A DNA stretch of 51,588 bases, taken from assembly GCF_028290625.1 (NCBI RefSeq), contig NZ_JAQGJM010000023.1, positions 1 through 51,588 of the forward strand, written 5' to 3'. The stretch is from Devosia sp. GTDB taxonomy: Bacteria > Pseudomonadota > Alphaproteobacteria > Rhizobiales > Devosiaceae. Under the pieces are notes generated by a model. The model saw nothing but the letters and a program-made list of their open reading frames with translations. It made no database searches and was not told the origin of the DNA. Every line of letters starts with the position of its first letter. Position 1 is the first letter of the stretch. Below, piece by piece: positions 32,873 through 41,951 of the stretch. Made by a program: the position numbers and the translations under genes.

Positions 32873-34891
32873 ATGGCGGACTACAAAGAGCTGTTGCGCC
32901 GGGCAATCTCGGCGCTGCCGGAGAATAACGGGGCCGCACGACGTGCGGTTTACGAGAAGGCGCGCGCAGCCCTTGTCGGGCAATTGCGCGCCATCACGCC
33001 GCCATTGCCGGCGCGCGATATCACCCAGCACCGGCTGCAGCTCGAAGATTGCATCCGCCAGGTTGAGCAGGAAGCCAGCGAGGCGGTGATCTCGCTGAGC
33101 CGCGATATCAATATGAGCGCGCGCCCTGCCGCGCCTGAACCCGTGGCGCCACCGGCGGCAGCAGAGCCCGCACCAGTGGCGGTGGTCCCGCCGCCACCCC
33201 CGGTGGTTGAGGCGCCCAAGCCCGTAGAACCGCCGAAATCTGTCGAAGTGCCCAAGCCGACCGAAGCTCCCGCGGCGGCTGGCAGCATCGAAGATATCAT
33301 CAACCAGGCCGCCGCCTCGGCTTCGGCCAGCGTGGTGAGCATCACCGCAAAGCCAGCCGAGCCGAAGCCGGAAGTCCGGGAGGAGCGCCCGCTGCCCTCG
33401 ATCGTGGCGCGCGCGGAAGCCGCCAAGAGCGGGCCGACCTCTTCGATTTCCAGTGGTCTTGCGCGGCAGGCCGATAGTCCTCTCAAGGCGCCCAGCTTTA
33501 CGCCGCGCCGCGAACCGACGCCCCTGGCAGCCAATTCGTCCGAAACCGTACGGGTGACGTCGCGCATGGAGCCGAGCCTGGGCAACCAGGCATTGGCGCG
33601 CCAGCAGGTCGCCATGCCGTTGGCCGTCGTCGATGCGCCGCCGGTTGAGGCCGCATTGTCGAGCGTCCGTGAAGTTGAGGTCGAGCCCGATCCGCGCGAG
33701 GCCGAGGGCGTCATTGAACGCGCCATCGAAACGCTGGATCGCGAAGCGCGCGGCGAAGTCACCGCACCACTGGCCGACCCGGTGGCCAGGGCGCCCGGCG
33801 CTGCCGTTCGCAACGGCACTGTCGAGGCGGATGACGATGCTAGCGATGTGAGTTTTGCCGCAGCGCCTTCAGGTGGACGGAGTGGCGCCGGGCTGACGAT
33901 TTTCCTCGTCGTGTTCGTACTGCTGCTGGCCGGTGTGGGCGGTGGCGGATTCTGGGCCTGGCGCGAGGGCTATGTGGATCTCGACCAGATGTTCGGACGG
34001 GCCACGACGACCCTGCAGGTCGCCCAGGTGGCGCCGGCGACCGACAATACTGCGCCGACGCTGGATACCAATGAAGCGCCGGCGCCGACCGCCGACAATG
34101 CCGCCGGTCCCGGCAATACGGCGACCACGAGCGGCACCGATGAGCCGACGACGGCGCTTGAGGGCCTGGAAATCCAGGATCGCCTGGAGCCGACACCGAC
34201 GCCGGTGGTGCCCAGCGCCAACCAGACCGCCTTGCCGCAATTGGGCGGCGAAGAGGTCAAGGGCGAAGAACGCCTGCCCGACGAAGACACCGCCGTGGCG
34301 CCGAGCACGGACCTGACCGCATCGGTCGACCCCGCCATTTTGGCCGGCAGCCAATCGCTGCTGCTGGAAGCCTCACCTGACGGGCGCACCGGCGCCGTGC
34401 CGTTCTCGGGCACCATCGACTGGACCGAAGGCGTCGACGAAGTCGGGCTGCCGACCCTGGTCGGCAAGGCCAATATTCCGGCGCGCAATCTTGGTATCTC
34501 GATGACCATTCGCAAGAATGCCGATCCGAGCCTGCCGGCCAGCCATTTGATGGAAGTCGATTTTAGCGTCAACGACACCTTCGTTGGCGGCACAATTGCG
34601 GGCCTGCCAGGCGTGTTGCTGAAGAACGAAGAACTGGTGCCTGGCACGCCGCTGGTGGGTGCATCGGCGCGGGTGGTGGGCAATTCGTTCCTGTTCGCAC
34701 TCAGCGCCTCGCCCAGTGATGCGGCGACCAATACCGACCTGCTCGAGCACCGCAAATGGATGGACCTAGCGGTGATCTACGGCACCGGGCGCAACGCCAT
34801 CATCACGCTCGAGAAAGACGATGCCGCGCAGGCACTGTTCGACAAGGTGTTTGCGGCCTGGGCCAAGCCCGCGCCGGCGCCCGCACCCTAA
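32873..34891 (+). CDS. Large single-pass membrane protein, alphaproteobacterial conserved hypothetical
   Basis: A 672-residue protein of unknown function. A conserved-looking N-terminal helical domain (MADYKELLRRAISALPEN to about residue 80) is followed by a long Pro/Ala/Glu-rich disordered stretch (about 83-330), one transmembrane helix (LTIFLVVFVLLLAGVGGGGFWAW, about 341-363), an acidic low-complexity linker (to about 500), and a compact C-terminal domain (about 500-665) with EASPDGRTGAVPFSGTIDW and later LFALSASPSDAATN. Topology: N-terminal ~340 residues in the cytoplasm, C-terminal domain in the periplasm. It follows purA by 46 bases and converges on thiQ with a four-base overlap. Confidence 0.8.
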   Translation: MADYKELLRRAISALPENNGAARRAVYEKARAALVGQLRAITPPLPARDITQHRLQLEDCIRQVEQEASEAVISLSRDINMSARPAAPEPVAPPAAAEPAPVAVVPPPPPVVEAPKPVEPPKSVEVPKPTEAPAAAGSIEDIINQAAASASASVVSITAKPAEPKPEVREERPLPSIVARAEAAKSGPTSSISSGLARQADSPLKAPSFTPRREPTPLAANSSETVRVTSRMEPSLGNQALARQQVAMPLAVVDAPPVEAALSSVREVEVEPDPREAEGVIERAIETLDREARGEVTAPLADPVARAPGAAVRNGTVEADDDASDVSFAAAPSGGRSGAGLTIFLVVFVLLLAGVGGGGFWAWREGYVDLDQMFGRATTTLQVAQVAPATDNTAPTLDTNEAPAPTADNAAGPGNTATTSGTDEPTTALEGLEIQDRLEPTPTPVVPSANQTALPQLGGEEVKGEERLPDEDTAVAPSTDLTASVDPAILAGSQSLLLEASPDGRTGAVPFSGTIDWTEGVDEVGLPTLVGKANIPARNLGISMTIRKNADPSLPASHLMEVDFSVNDTFVGGTIAGLPGVLLKNEELVPGTPLVGASARVVGNSFLFALSASPSDAATNTDLLEHRKWMDLAVIYGTGRNAIITLEKDDAAQALFDKVFAAWAKPAPAPAP

Positions 34892-35526
34892 GCCTGCGTC
34901 AGCCGATAATCGGCCAGCCGGTAGCGCCGGCTGGCAATGGCGGCAACATCATCTTGGTGGTGACTAACCAGGATCGTATGCCAGCCATGCCGCTCGGTTA
35001 GGGTCCTGACCAAGGCGCGGATGGTTTGACGAGTCTCGTCGTCGAGCGCCGAGAATGGTTCATCCAGCAACAGCACCGGACGATCGCGCAGCAGCGTGCG
35101 AGCGAGCGCGACGCGCTGCTTCTGCCCACCTGACAGAGTGGCGGCGCGTTGCGGCCCGATATCGGTCAGACCCACTTCTGCGAGGGCCTGGGCGACGCGC
35201 TGGTCGATGACGGCGCGCGGCGTGTTGGCCGGCAGGCCGAGCGCGATATTGCGGGCAGCGCTCAAATGTTCGAACAGGCTTTCCGATTGCAGCAGCAGCG
35301 AAACCGGACGGCGTTCCGGCGGCAGCGGCAGAAAATCCATGCCGTCGAGCGTCAACGTGCCCGAACTGGGAGCAAGAAATCCAGCGAGCTGATCCAGCAA
35401 TGTGGATTTGCCCGAGCCGCTGGCGCCCGAGATCGCGGTGATCTGACCGGGCAGGGCGTCGAACGAAAACACATACGGCGTGGCCTGGCCGGGATAGGCG
35501 AAGCTCAGGGCTTCAGCGCGCAACAT
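34888..35526 (-). CDS. thiQ: Thiamine ABC transporter ATP-binding protein
   Basis: A 212-residue ATPase, short like ThiQ proteins (about 210-235). Walker A SGASGSGKST (about 33-42), Q-loop LLLQSESLFEHLSAARNIALGL (about 75-96), signature TLSGGQKQRVALARTL (about 124-139), Walker B VLLLDEPFSALDDETR (about 145-160) and LVSHHQDDVAAIA (about 177-189). It overlaps thiP by 14 bases and is last of thiBPQ under the TPP riboswitch. It energises uptake of thiamine, TPP or TMP. Confidence 0.93.
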   Translation of the reverse strand: MLRAEALSFAYPGQATPYVFSFDALPGQITAISGASGSGKSTLLDQLAGFLAPSSGTLTLDGMDFLPLPPERRPVSLLLQSESLFEHLSAARNIALGLPANTPRAVIDQRVAQALAEVGLTDIGPQRAATLSGGQKQRVALARTLLRDRPVLLLDEPFSALDDETRQTIRALVRTLTERHGWHTILVSHHQDDVAAIASRRYRLADYRLTQA

Positions 35527-37105
35527 AGGCGAGCCTTTCGAACAATTTGGGCAGGGCGACAAAGGCCACGATGGTGCCGACCAGCAGGATCGCGGCGATA
35601 GCAGCGGCGTCATTGCCCCGGTAGGCGCCGAGCGCGCGGAACATCAGCAGCGGTAGCGTCTGAAAATCCTGCGTGCCGAACAGCGCGATAACCCCCAGAT
35701 CTCCGAGCGAAAAGCAGAAGGCCAGCGCGAGCGCCACCCCGATATCGCGGCCGAGCAGGGGATATTCCACCAGCGCGAACTGGCGCCAGCCGGAGAGACC
35801 GAGCGAGCGGATCAGCTTGCCACGGCTGCGCGCGATGGCGTCGAGCGGCGGGCCGAGCGTCGCCACGGCGAAGGGCAGCGACAGCATGGTATTGCCGAGA
35901 ATAACCACATACGGCGCCGCAACAGCCGGCGCGACGCCGAGATTGCGGACGGCGAGGAAGAAGCCGAGCGACAACACCACGGCTGGGACCGCCAGATAGG
36001 CATAGCTGGGAATGCCGAGGGCGGTGCGCGCGGCGCCATTGCTGGTGGCGCTGCGGCCCAGGGTCAGGATCAGCGCGAGCGCCAGGGTCAGAAGCGCCGA
36101 GACGCTGCCGATGACAAGGCTGGCGGCGGTGGCGTGCCAGAAGCTGGCGGTGGCGATGACAGGGGGAATGCCGGCACTGAAGCCGCCAATCAGCGCTGTC
36201 AGCAGGGGCAGCACGAAGCCGAGCGTGCAGAGGATCAGCACCACGGTTTGTAGCGCGCGGGCGGCGAGAGGGTCGCGCCAGCTTGGGGCGATGGAGGCGC
36301 CGAGGCTCGTGGGCACTGGTGCCAGTGCCGAGGCGCCGAGGATGACGATGGAACAGACGCCAATCTGCGTCAGCGCCAGCATGACCGCACCCTGCAGGTC
36401 GAAATCCTGGCGCACGGCGGCGTAGATGGCGACTTCCAGCGTCTGGTTCGCCGGCCCGCCGCCAAGCAGCAGCACGATGGGAAAGCTGGTGAAGGCGAGA
36501 AGGAAAATGATGGCGGCAAGGCCGGGGATGGTGCCGGCCATGGCCGGCCAATCCACAATGGCGAAGCGCTGGCGGGCGGTGAGCGCCAGGCTCTGACCGG
36601 TCTTGAGGCGTGACTGTGGGATGGCGTCGAGCCGCGCCAAGAGGATGCGGGCCGCGAAGGCGCCATCGAGGATGACATGGGCGAACAAGATGCCGGACAG
36701 CCCGAAGGCCGGGTTGCCGAGAGTGTGGCCGGTGAGGGCTTCGGCCGCCTGGTTGATCCAGCCGTTGCGGCCCCAGATGGTGAGGAGGCCAAAGGCAACG
36801 ATCATGCCGGGAGTAACGATGGCGGAGGAGAACAGCCCCACCACCAGATCTCGGCCTGGAAAGCGCAGGCGATTGAGGCTCCACGCAAGGGCGATGCCGA
36901 CGATAAGCGAGAGTACAGTCGTGAGGCCCGCCTGGATGGTGGTCATGCGTACCAGGTGGGGGATATCGAGGCGCGAGGCGGACCCGGAGGCGCCGGTGGC
37001 AGTGGTGAAGATGGAATAGAGCACCACAGCGATCAGCGCCGCGATGGCGAGCGCGAGGATGGCGGCGGCGGCGATGCGGAGGGGGCGCGGGGGCAGGGAG
37101 GTCAT
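35513..37105 (-). CDS. thiP: Thiamine ABC transporter permease
   Basis: A 530-residue fused permease with two BPD_transp_1 halves (about 12 helices), as in ThiP. The first EAA loop lies at LDAIPQSRLKTGQSLALTARQRFAIVDWPAMAGTIPG (about 175-211), the second at RSRGKLIRSLGLSGWRQFALVEYPLLGRDIG (about 430-460). The GWxxFxxVEYPLL ending is characteristic. Start ATG 37105 has GGGAGG nearby; extension to 37189 would run into the intergenic repeat. The 184-base gap to thiB contains two inverted copies of a REP-like element. Confidence 0.93.
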   Translation of the reverse strand: MTSLPPRPLRIAAAAILALAIAALIAVVLYSIFTTATGASGSASRLDIPHLVRMTTIQAGLTTVLSLIVGIALAWSLNRLRFPGRDLVVGLFSSAIVTPGMIVAFGLLTIWGRNGWINQAAEALTGHTLGNPAFGLSGILFAHVILDGAFAARILLARLDAIPQSRLKTGQSLALTARQRFAIVDWPAMAGTIPGLAAIIFLLAFTSFPIVLLLGGGPANQTLEVAIYAAVRQDFDLQGAVMLALTQIGVCSIVILGASALAPVPTSLGASIAPSWRDPLAARALQTVVLILCTLGFVLPLLTALIGGFSAGIPPVIATASFWHATAASLVIGSVSALLTLALALILTLGRSATSNGAARTALGIPSYAYLAVPAVVLSLGFFLAVRNLGVAPAVAAPYVVILGNTMLSLPFAVATLGPPLDAIARSRGKLIRSLGLSGWRQFALVEYPLLGRDIGVALALAFCFSLGDLGVIALFGTQDFQTLPLLMFRALGAYRGNDAAAIAAILLVGTIVAFVALPKLFERLAYVAR

Positions 37106-37136
37106 GGAGTGACCACACGAGTTCGAGTATGCCACG

Positions 37137-37268
37137 CCCCCCACCCCTGACCCCTCCCCACGAGGGGGAGGGAGAGGACGGAGCCGCACGCCCGGAGGCC
37201 GCGGCCACGAAGATTGAATGGGAGGGTCTCCTCCCCCCTTGTGGGGGAGGGACAGGGTGGGGGGGTGG
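37137..37268. repeat. Inverted pair of C/G-rich REP-like elements between thiB and thiP
   Basis: Copy A (37137-37173) begins CCCCCCACCCCTGACCCCTC and ends in a CCTCCCC-ACGA-GGGGGAGG mini-hairpin. Copy B (about 37229-37268) is nearly its reverse complement with TTGT in place of ACGA. Each can fold alone, and the two can pair with each other. They sit inside the thiBPQ transcript, where they could lower expression of thiPQ relative to thiB. Confidence 0.75.
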
Positions 37269-37289
37269 TTTGGCGCATCGACGCTAGCC

Positions 37290-38294
37290 CTACTGAATCG
37301 CCTTCAGCATCTCGTCGATCCATTCCTTCGAATGCGCCGCAATATCCTCGTCGCTCAGGCGCAAGGTCTTGCTCGGCTGGGGCAAGGACGCAAAGGCCGG
37401 ATCGAGATCAGCGCCTAGGTTCACGACCGGGAACATCCAGTTAGTATTGGGGATGATCTTCTGACCATCGACGGAGCTGAGATAAGCGAGGAACTGCTTA
37501 GCCAATTCCTGATGCTTGGACGACTTCAGTACGCCGGCAACTTCAACCTGGGCGTAGTGACCCTCGTCAAACTGCGCGGCGTGGATAGTGTCATCATGCT
37601 CGGAGACGATGTGGTAGGCCGGTGAGGTCGTATAGCTCAGCGCCATGTCCGCTTCGCCCTTGAGGAACAGGTCGTAGCTTTCGCTCCACTCGCGCGTCAC
37701 CGTCAGGATATGGGGCTTCAGTCCCTTCCAGATCTCGGCGGCGCGGTCGCCATAGGCGGCCTTGACCCAGAGCACGAGGCCGAGTCCCGGCGTGGCCGAG
37801 CGCGGGTCCTGGATGGCGATCTTGAAGCTGTCGGGCAGTGCGATGAGCTCTTCGAACGACTTTGGCGGCGTCTTGACCGTGTCGCTGTCATAGACGAACG
37901 CGAAATGGGCGTAGTCGAACGGCACGAACTGCTTGTCGGTCCAGGCATCGGGCAGGTCGAGGCCGGAGAGATCGAGGCCATGATCGGCGAATAGCCCGGT
38001 GGCGCGGGCTTCCCCGGCAATCGACGTATCGAGACCGACGATCAGGTCGGCTTGGGTGGTGTCGCCTTCGAGCTGGACCCGGCGCAGCGTGCCGATGGAC
38101 GAGTCGGCGGCGACCCAGTTGACAGTGCAGCCGCAGGTGGCCTCGAAGCCGGCCTTGAGACCGGGGCCGGGGCCCCATTCGGCGGCAAAGCCGTCATAGG
38201 TATAGATCGTCAGCACCGGCGCCTCTTGGGCGATGGCGGGGGGGGCGAACAGTCCGGTTAGGACCGCAAGCGCCAGACGGGTGAATTTGACCAT
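37290..38294 (-). CDS. thiB: Thiamine ABC transporter substrate-binding protein
   Basis: A 334-residue periplasmic protein with a Sec signal (VKFTRLALAVLTGLFAPPAIA, cleavage near residue 22) and the ThiB/TbpA-type mature start APVLTIYTYDGFAAEWGPG. Downstream ATCGCTVNWVAADS, ADLIVGLDTS (about 84-93), FVPFDYAHFAFVYDSD (about 124-139) and TREWSESYDLFLKGEADMALSYTTSPAYH (about 198-226) are characteristic of the family. GAAGGGAA precedes the ATG. It is the first gene of thiBPQ and lies directly behind the TPP riboswitch. Confidence 0.95.
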   Translation of the reverse strand: MVKFTRLALAVLTGLFAPPAIAQEAPVLTIYTYDGFAAEWGPGPGLKAGFEATCGCTVNWVAADSSIGTLRRVQLEGDTTQADLIVGLDTSIAGEARATGLFADHGLDLSGLDLPDAWTDKQFVPFDYAHFAFVYDSDTVKTPPKSFEELIALPDSFKIAIQDPRSATPGLGLVLWVKAAYGDRAAEIWKGLKPHILTVTREWSESYDLFLKGEADMALSYTTSPAYHIVSEHDDTIHAAQFDEGHYAQVEVAGVLKSSKHQELAKQFLAYLSSVDGQKIIPNTNWMFPVVNLGADLDPAFASLPQPSKTLRLSDEDIAAHSKEWIDEMLKAIQ

Positions 38295-38373
38295 GGGTCA
38301 TTCCCTTCAAGGTGTTGCGGCCATGTGAGAAGGGAATATGTCAATGGCGTGGGTACGAGAAGGCACCCCTTGC

Positions 38374-38463
38374 CATCTCGAACTTCCTCCGCCAGCATGA
38401 CCTGGTTCAGGTTCAATGGGTAACTCTCAGCTCCGGATTTCTCCGGAACACCCCAGCGAGACG
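38374..38463 (-). promoter_or_regulatory. TPP riboswitch (THI element)
   Basis: Read on the minus strand the segment carries the THI-box landmarks in order: GGGGTG, a P3 hairpin TTCCGG-AGAAAT-CCGGAG, the pyrimidine-sensor segment CTGAGAG, ACCC, GAACCTGAACCAGGTCATGC, CTGGCGGAGGAAG. The closing helix P1 pairs TCTCG (38461-38457) with CGAGA (38380-38376). A downstream hairpin (GGCA-AGGGG-TGCC, 38362-38374) may be part of the switch that controls thiB about 70 bases on. TPP binding should turn thiBPQ off. Confidence 0.95.
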
Positions 38464-38485
38464 CCCCACACTTAATGAGAGCTTT

Positions 38486-39181
38486 GTGACAGTGCAAGAG
38501 ACTTCCGTGGACGCAGCGGACGGGCTGCCTTTGGTGTTTGACGGGCCGATCGCCATCGTGGGCGGGGGTAACGTCGATGCTGCCCTGCTGCGGGCGCTGG
38601 CGAAAATCGGCGTCATGCTGGTGGGCGCCGATGGCGGCGGCGATGCGATCGGCGCGGCCGGGCTGGTACCTGCAGCTATTATCGGCGACCTTGATTCGCT
38701 GTCGGATCGTGCTGCCTGGGAGAGCCGGACGCGGGTGATTCATATTCCCGAACAGATCACCACGGACTTCCAGAAGGCGATTTATTCGACCCGGGCGCCG
38801 GTGACGCTGGCGCTGGGCATGACCGGCAAGCGGCTCGACCACACGCTGGCGGCGCTGAGCGCTGTGCTGCAATTCGCGCCCGAGCGCAAGCTGATGCTGG
38901 TCGATGAGGTGGATGTGGCCTTCGCCTCGGTGGGCCCGTGCGGCTTCGAGGCCGCGGCCGGCGAGCGGGTATCGATCCATCCACTGGTGCGGGTCGGCTT
39001 TGTGCGCTCGACGGGGCTGTTTTACCCACTGGATGGGCTGGTGCTGGAGCCGGGCGGGCTGATCGGCACATCCAATGCGGCGACGGGTGGCCGCGTGGAA
39101 ATTGAGCCGGAGGACAAGACGCCATGGCTGCTGATCCTGGGCAAGGAGCGGTTATGGGACTTGCTGGGGGAGTTGGAATGA
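38486..39181 (+). CDS. thiN: Thiamine diphosphokinase (TPK family)
   Basis: A 231-residue enzyme making TPP from thiamine and ATP, fitting the thiamine importer next door. IAIVGGGNVDAALLRALAKI (about 23-42), LVGADGGGDAIGAAGLVPAAIIGDLDSLSD (about 45-74, the DGG and GDLDS metal/ATP sites), TTDFQKAI (about 92-99) and ALGMTGKRLDHTLAALS (about 107-123, substrate-binding R-x-D-H-T) are clear. No ATG fits. I chose GTG 38486 (GTG 38492 and 38507 are alternatives). It lies divergent from the TPP riboswitch, whose promoter region it overlaps. The stop overlaps the sigma-factor start by four bases. Confidence 0.88.
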   Translation: MTVQETSVDAADGLPLVFDGPIAIVGGGNVDAALLRALAKIGVMLVGADGGGDAIGAAGLVPAAIIGDLDSLSDRAAWESRTRVIHIPEQITTDFQKAIYSTRAPVTLALGMTGKRLDHTLAALSAVLQFAPERKLMLVDEVDVAFASVGPCGFEAAAGERVSIHPLVRVGFVRSTGLFYPLDGLVLEPGGLIGTSNAATGGRVEIEPEDKTPWLLILGKERLWDLLGELE

Positions 39182-40455
39182 CGAGCCAGACCGCAGCCGA
39201 AGCCGAAACCCACCGCGCCATCTCCGCGGTCTGGAAAATCGAGCAGCCTCGCCTGATCGCGGGGTTGACGCGGGTGGTGCGCGACATTTCCACCGCCGAG
39301 GAGTTGGCACAGGATGCGCTGGTGATCGCGCTCAAGACCTGGCCGCAGTCGGGCGTTCCCAACAATCCGGGCGCCTGGCTCATGCAGGCCGCCAAGCGCC
39401 GCGCCATCGATATGTTCCGCCATCGCAAGATGGCCGCCGAAAAGCTGGTCGACGTCGGCCATGGCATCGAGACCGACACGCCCGACCACATCGAGCAACT
39501 GCATGAGGCGCTGGACGATGATGTGGGCGACGATCTGCTGCGGCTGATCTTCACTTCGTGCCATCCGGTACTGCCGCCTGAGTCCCGCGTGGCGCTGACG
39601 CTGCGGCTGTTGGGTGGGCTGACGACCGAGGAAATCGCCCGGGCCTTCCTCGTGGCCGAACCCACGATCGGCCAGCGCATCGTGCGCGCCAAACGCACCA
39701 TTGCGGAGGCTGGCGTGCCGTTCGAAGTGCCACGCGGGGCCGAGCGCGCCGAGCGGCTCGCTTCGGTGCTAGGCGTGGTTTACCTGATTTTCAACGAGGG
39801 CTATTCGGCCACCGCCGGCAGCGATTGGATGCGCCCGCAGCTCTGCGACGAGGCGCTGCGGCTGGGCCGCGTCCTGGCACGGCTGACGCCGGAGGAGAGC
39901 GAGGTGCATGCGCTGGTGGCGCTGATGGAAATCCAGGCTTCGCGCACCCAAGCCCGCACCGATGCCCAAGGCGAGCCGGTGTTGCTGCTCGATCAGGATC
40001 GCTCCCGCTGGGACCAGTTGCTGATCCGGCGCGGCCTTGCGGCTTTGGCCGAAGCAGAACGCCTGGGTGGCGCCGAGGGGCCTTACGCCATCCAGGCCGC
40101 CATTGCCGCCTGTCATGCGCGGGCGCACAAGGGCCAAGACACCGATTGGCCGCGCATCGCCGCGCTTTACGGCAGGCTGGCCGAAGTCACGCCCTCGCCG
40201 GTGATCGAGCTCAACCGTGCGGTGGCCGTCGCCATGGCGGAAGGCCCCGGTCCCGCTCTGGCGCTGATCGACGCGATCAAGGACGAGCCGGCGCTCAAGA
40301 GCTATCATTTCCTACCGGTGGTTCGCGGCGACCTCTTGGAAAAGCTGGGCCGGCGCGCCGAGGCCAAAGCCGAATTCGAAAAGGCCGCCGGCCTGACGCA
40401 CAACGAGCGCGAACAGGCGTTTTTGCGTGCGCGGGCGGAGTTGCTGGCGGATTAG
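39178..40455 (+). CDS. ECF42-type RNA polymerase sigma factor with C-terminal TPR-like domain
   Basis: A 425-residue sigma factor, far longer than ordinary ECFs (about 180). Sigma-2 region with ISTAEELAQDALVIALKTWP (about 38-57) and NNPGAWLMQAAKRRAIDMFRHRK (about 62-84), sigma-4 region with RLLGGLTTEEIARAFLVAEPTIGQRIVRAKRTI (about 142-174), then a helical extension with YLIFNEGYSA (about 202-211), RPQLCDEALRLGRVL, and the end PVIELNRAVAVAMAEGPGPALALID (about 340-364) typical of ECF42. No anti-sigma factor is adjacent; the C-terminal domain is thought to regulate these proteins. The DGPF/YCII partner normally next door lies at 48496-48924. Confidence 0.92.
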   Translation: MTSQTAAEAETHRAISAVWKIEQPRLIAGLTRVVRDISTAEELAQDALVIALKTWPQSGVPNNPGAWLMQAAKRRAIDMFRHRKMAAEKLVDVGHGIETDTPDHIEQLHEALDDDVGDDLLRLIFTSCHPVLPPESRVALTLRLLGGLTTEEIARAFLVAEPTIGQRIVRAKRTIAEAGVPFEVPRGAERAERLASVLGVVYLIFNEGYSATAGSDWMRPQLCDEALRLGRVLARLTPEESEVHALVALMEIQASRTQARTDAQGEPVLLLDQDRSRWDQLLIRRGLAALAEAERLGGAEGPYAIQAAIAACHARAHKGQDTDWPRIAALYGRLAEVTPSPVIELNRAVAVAMAEGPGPALALIDAIKDEPALKSYHFLPVVRGDLLEKLGRRAEAKAEFEKAAGLTHNEREQAFLRARAELLAD

Positions 40456-40512
40456 GTGCAGATCGCCAACCGCCGAACCTCACCCGAAAGCCGGGGTCAG
40501 CCTCAATCTCTC

Positions 40513-40563
40513 CCACCCACCGACCTTCCCGCGGGTCAAGCCCGCGGGAAGGTCGGTGGGTGG
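40513..40563. repeat. 23-bp perfect stem-loop, dispersed palindromic repeat copy 1
   Basis: Left arm 40513-40535 and right arm 40541-40563 pair perfectly over 23 bp around TCAAG. The arm CCACCCACCGACCTTCCCGC recurs at 45731-45750. It lies at the 3' end of the sigma-factor gene, between convergent genes, and can serve as a bidirectional transcript end despite lacking a T-run. Confidence 0.85.
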
Positions 40564-40596
40564 TAGTTGGATGGAGTGTCGAGCCGGGGGCGAATC

Positions 40597-40953
40597 CTAA
40601 GCCGCTTCGAACTTGGATTCTAAAATCGCGCGATCAAACGGCTTCATCATGTAGTCGCTGGCGCCAGCGCGCAGCGCCATGGCGATGGCGCCGATATCGT
40701 TCTCGACCGTGCAATAGACGATGCGGGGCTTGTCGCCGCCCACATAAGCGCGCAGCAGCTTGAGGAATTCGAGCCCGCTCATGATGGGCATGTTCCAGTC
40801 GAGCAGGATGGCGTCCGGCATTTCCTGGCGGCACTTGTCGAAGGCTTCCTGGCCGTCTTCGGCCTCGTCGACGATGTAATCCATATCTTCCATGATGCGC
40901 CGTGCCACAGTGCGGACGACGGTGGAGTCATCGACGATGAGGCAGGATTTCAT
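40597..40953 (-). CDS. Single-domain CheY-like response regulator
   Basis: A 118-residue receiver-only protein. Acidic pocket VDDS (Asp8, Asp9), phospho-acceptor Asp52 in ILLDWNMPIMSGLEFL, Thr in VYCTVEND (about 78-85) and Lys in YMMKPFDRAIL (about 102-112) are all present. No output domain, so it acts through a partner protein. It is close to chpT and in the same window as ctrA; stand-alone receivers such as DivK and CpdR act in that pathway, but this one reads more like a general CheY relative. Confidence 0.88.
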   Translation of the reverse strand: MKSCLIVDDSTVVRTVARRIMEDMDYIVDEAEDGQEAFDKCRQEMPDAILLDWNMPIMSGLEFLKLLRAYVGGDKPRIVYCTVENDIGAIAMALRAGASDYMMKPFDRAILESKFEAA

Positions 40954-41046
40954 GGACTTGCACTTTCGGCAGAGGCGGACGCATAGGTATTATGCCCCGC
41001 CACTGCCTACGGAAACGTTAGCATTGCGTGTGCAATGGCGCCGATC

Positions 41047-41877
41047 TCAGTCTTGCGCTTCGGTCGCGTTGATCAGGTGCAGCCACTGTTTGTCGGCCGC
41101 GGCCTTGTCGGCTTCGAACCCGGTGACCATCTCGTAGGCGCTCGTGCCCAGGATCAGGCGCAGCGGTGGTTCGGGAAGTTCGACCACCTGCAGCAGCACC
41201 TGCGCGGCCTTCTCCGGATCACCAGCAGGCTTGAAGGCGCCCGACCGCATTAGATCGGCCCGCACGCCGACGGTCTGCTGATAGGGGGCGCTGACCGGTG
41301 GAATGGTCATTGATGAGCCCGCCCAATCGGTGCGGAAACCGCCCGGCTCGACGATCGTCACCTTGATGCCAAGCGGGGCCACTTCCTGCGCCAAGATGCC
41401 CGAGAAGCCTTCGACCGCCCACTTGGCGCTCTGGTAGCCGGCCAGGCCGATCGAATGCAGCCGCCCGCCGATCGAGGTGATCTGGATGATATGGCCATGG
41501 CCCTGCTGGCGCAGGAACGGCAGCGCCGCCTTGGTGACATAGACGGTGCCGTAGAAATTGGTATCGATCTGCGCCTTGAAATCGGCGTCCGTGACGTCTT
41601 CGATCGCCGCTATATCGCCATAGCCGGCATTGTTGACCACGGCATCCAACTGGCCGAACAGGCCGTGTGCCTCGGCGACCACGCGCTTGACCGCTTCATT
41701 GTCCGCTACGTCCAGCGCCAGAGCGCGAACTGTGTCGGGATAGCGCGCCACCAGATCGGCCAATTGTTCGGGCTTGCGCGCCGTGGCGATCACCCTGTTG
41801 CCTGCGGCGAGCGCGGCTTCGACGATGGCACGGCCCAAGCCGCGCGAACTGCCGGTTACGAACCAGACTTTGCTCAT
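41047..41877 (-). CDS. Short-chain dehydrogenase/reductase
   Basis: A 276-residue classical SDR: cofactor loop VTGSSRGLGRAIVEAAL (about 7-23), ALDVADNEAV (about 54-63), VNNAGYGDIAAIED (about 84-97), catalytic Ser in IITSIGG (about 137) and the YQSAKWAVEGFS Tyr-Lys pair (about 150-161). The Arg-Lys-rich ATARKPEQL after the second strand favours NADP(H). It is divergent from a TetR regulator with two operator-like sites in the 161-base gap, so it is probably induced by a small electrophile or ketone. Start ATG 41877 has an AGGAGAAAT site; extension to 41955 would overlap the operator. Confidence 0.92.
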   Translation of the reverse strand: MSKVWFVTGSSRGLGRAIVEAALAAGNRVIATARKPEQLADLVARYPDTVRALALDVADNEAVKRVVAEAHGLFGQLDAVVNNAGYGDIAAIEDVTDADFKAQIDTNFYGTVYVTKAALPFLRQQGHGHIIQITSIGGRLHSIGLAGYQSAKWAVEGFSGILAQEVAPLGIKVTIVEPGGFRTDWAGSSMTIPPVSAPYQQTVGVRADLMRSGAFKPAGDPEKAAQVLLQVVELPEPPLRLILGTSAYEMVTGFEADKAAADKQWLHLINATEAQD

Positions 41878-41951
41878 GGTATTTCTCCTTGCTGAGCGTC
41901 CTGCGCTCTGCCAATCGTCGTCCTGCCACTGGCAATACGGCGACAAAATTA

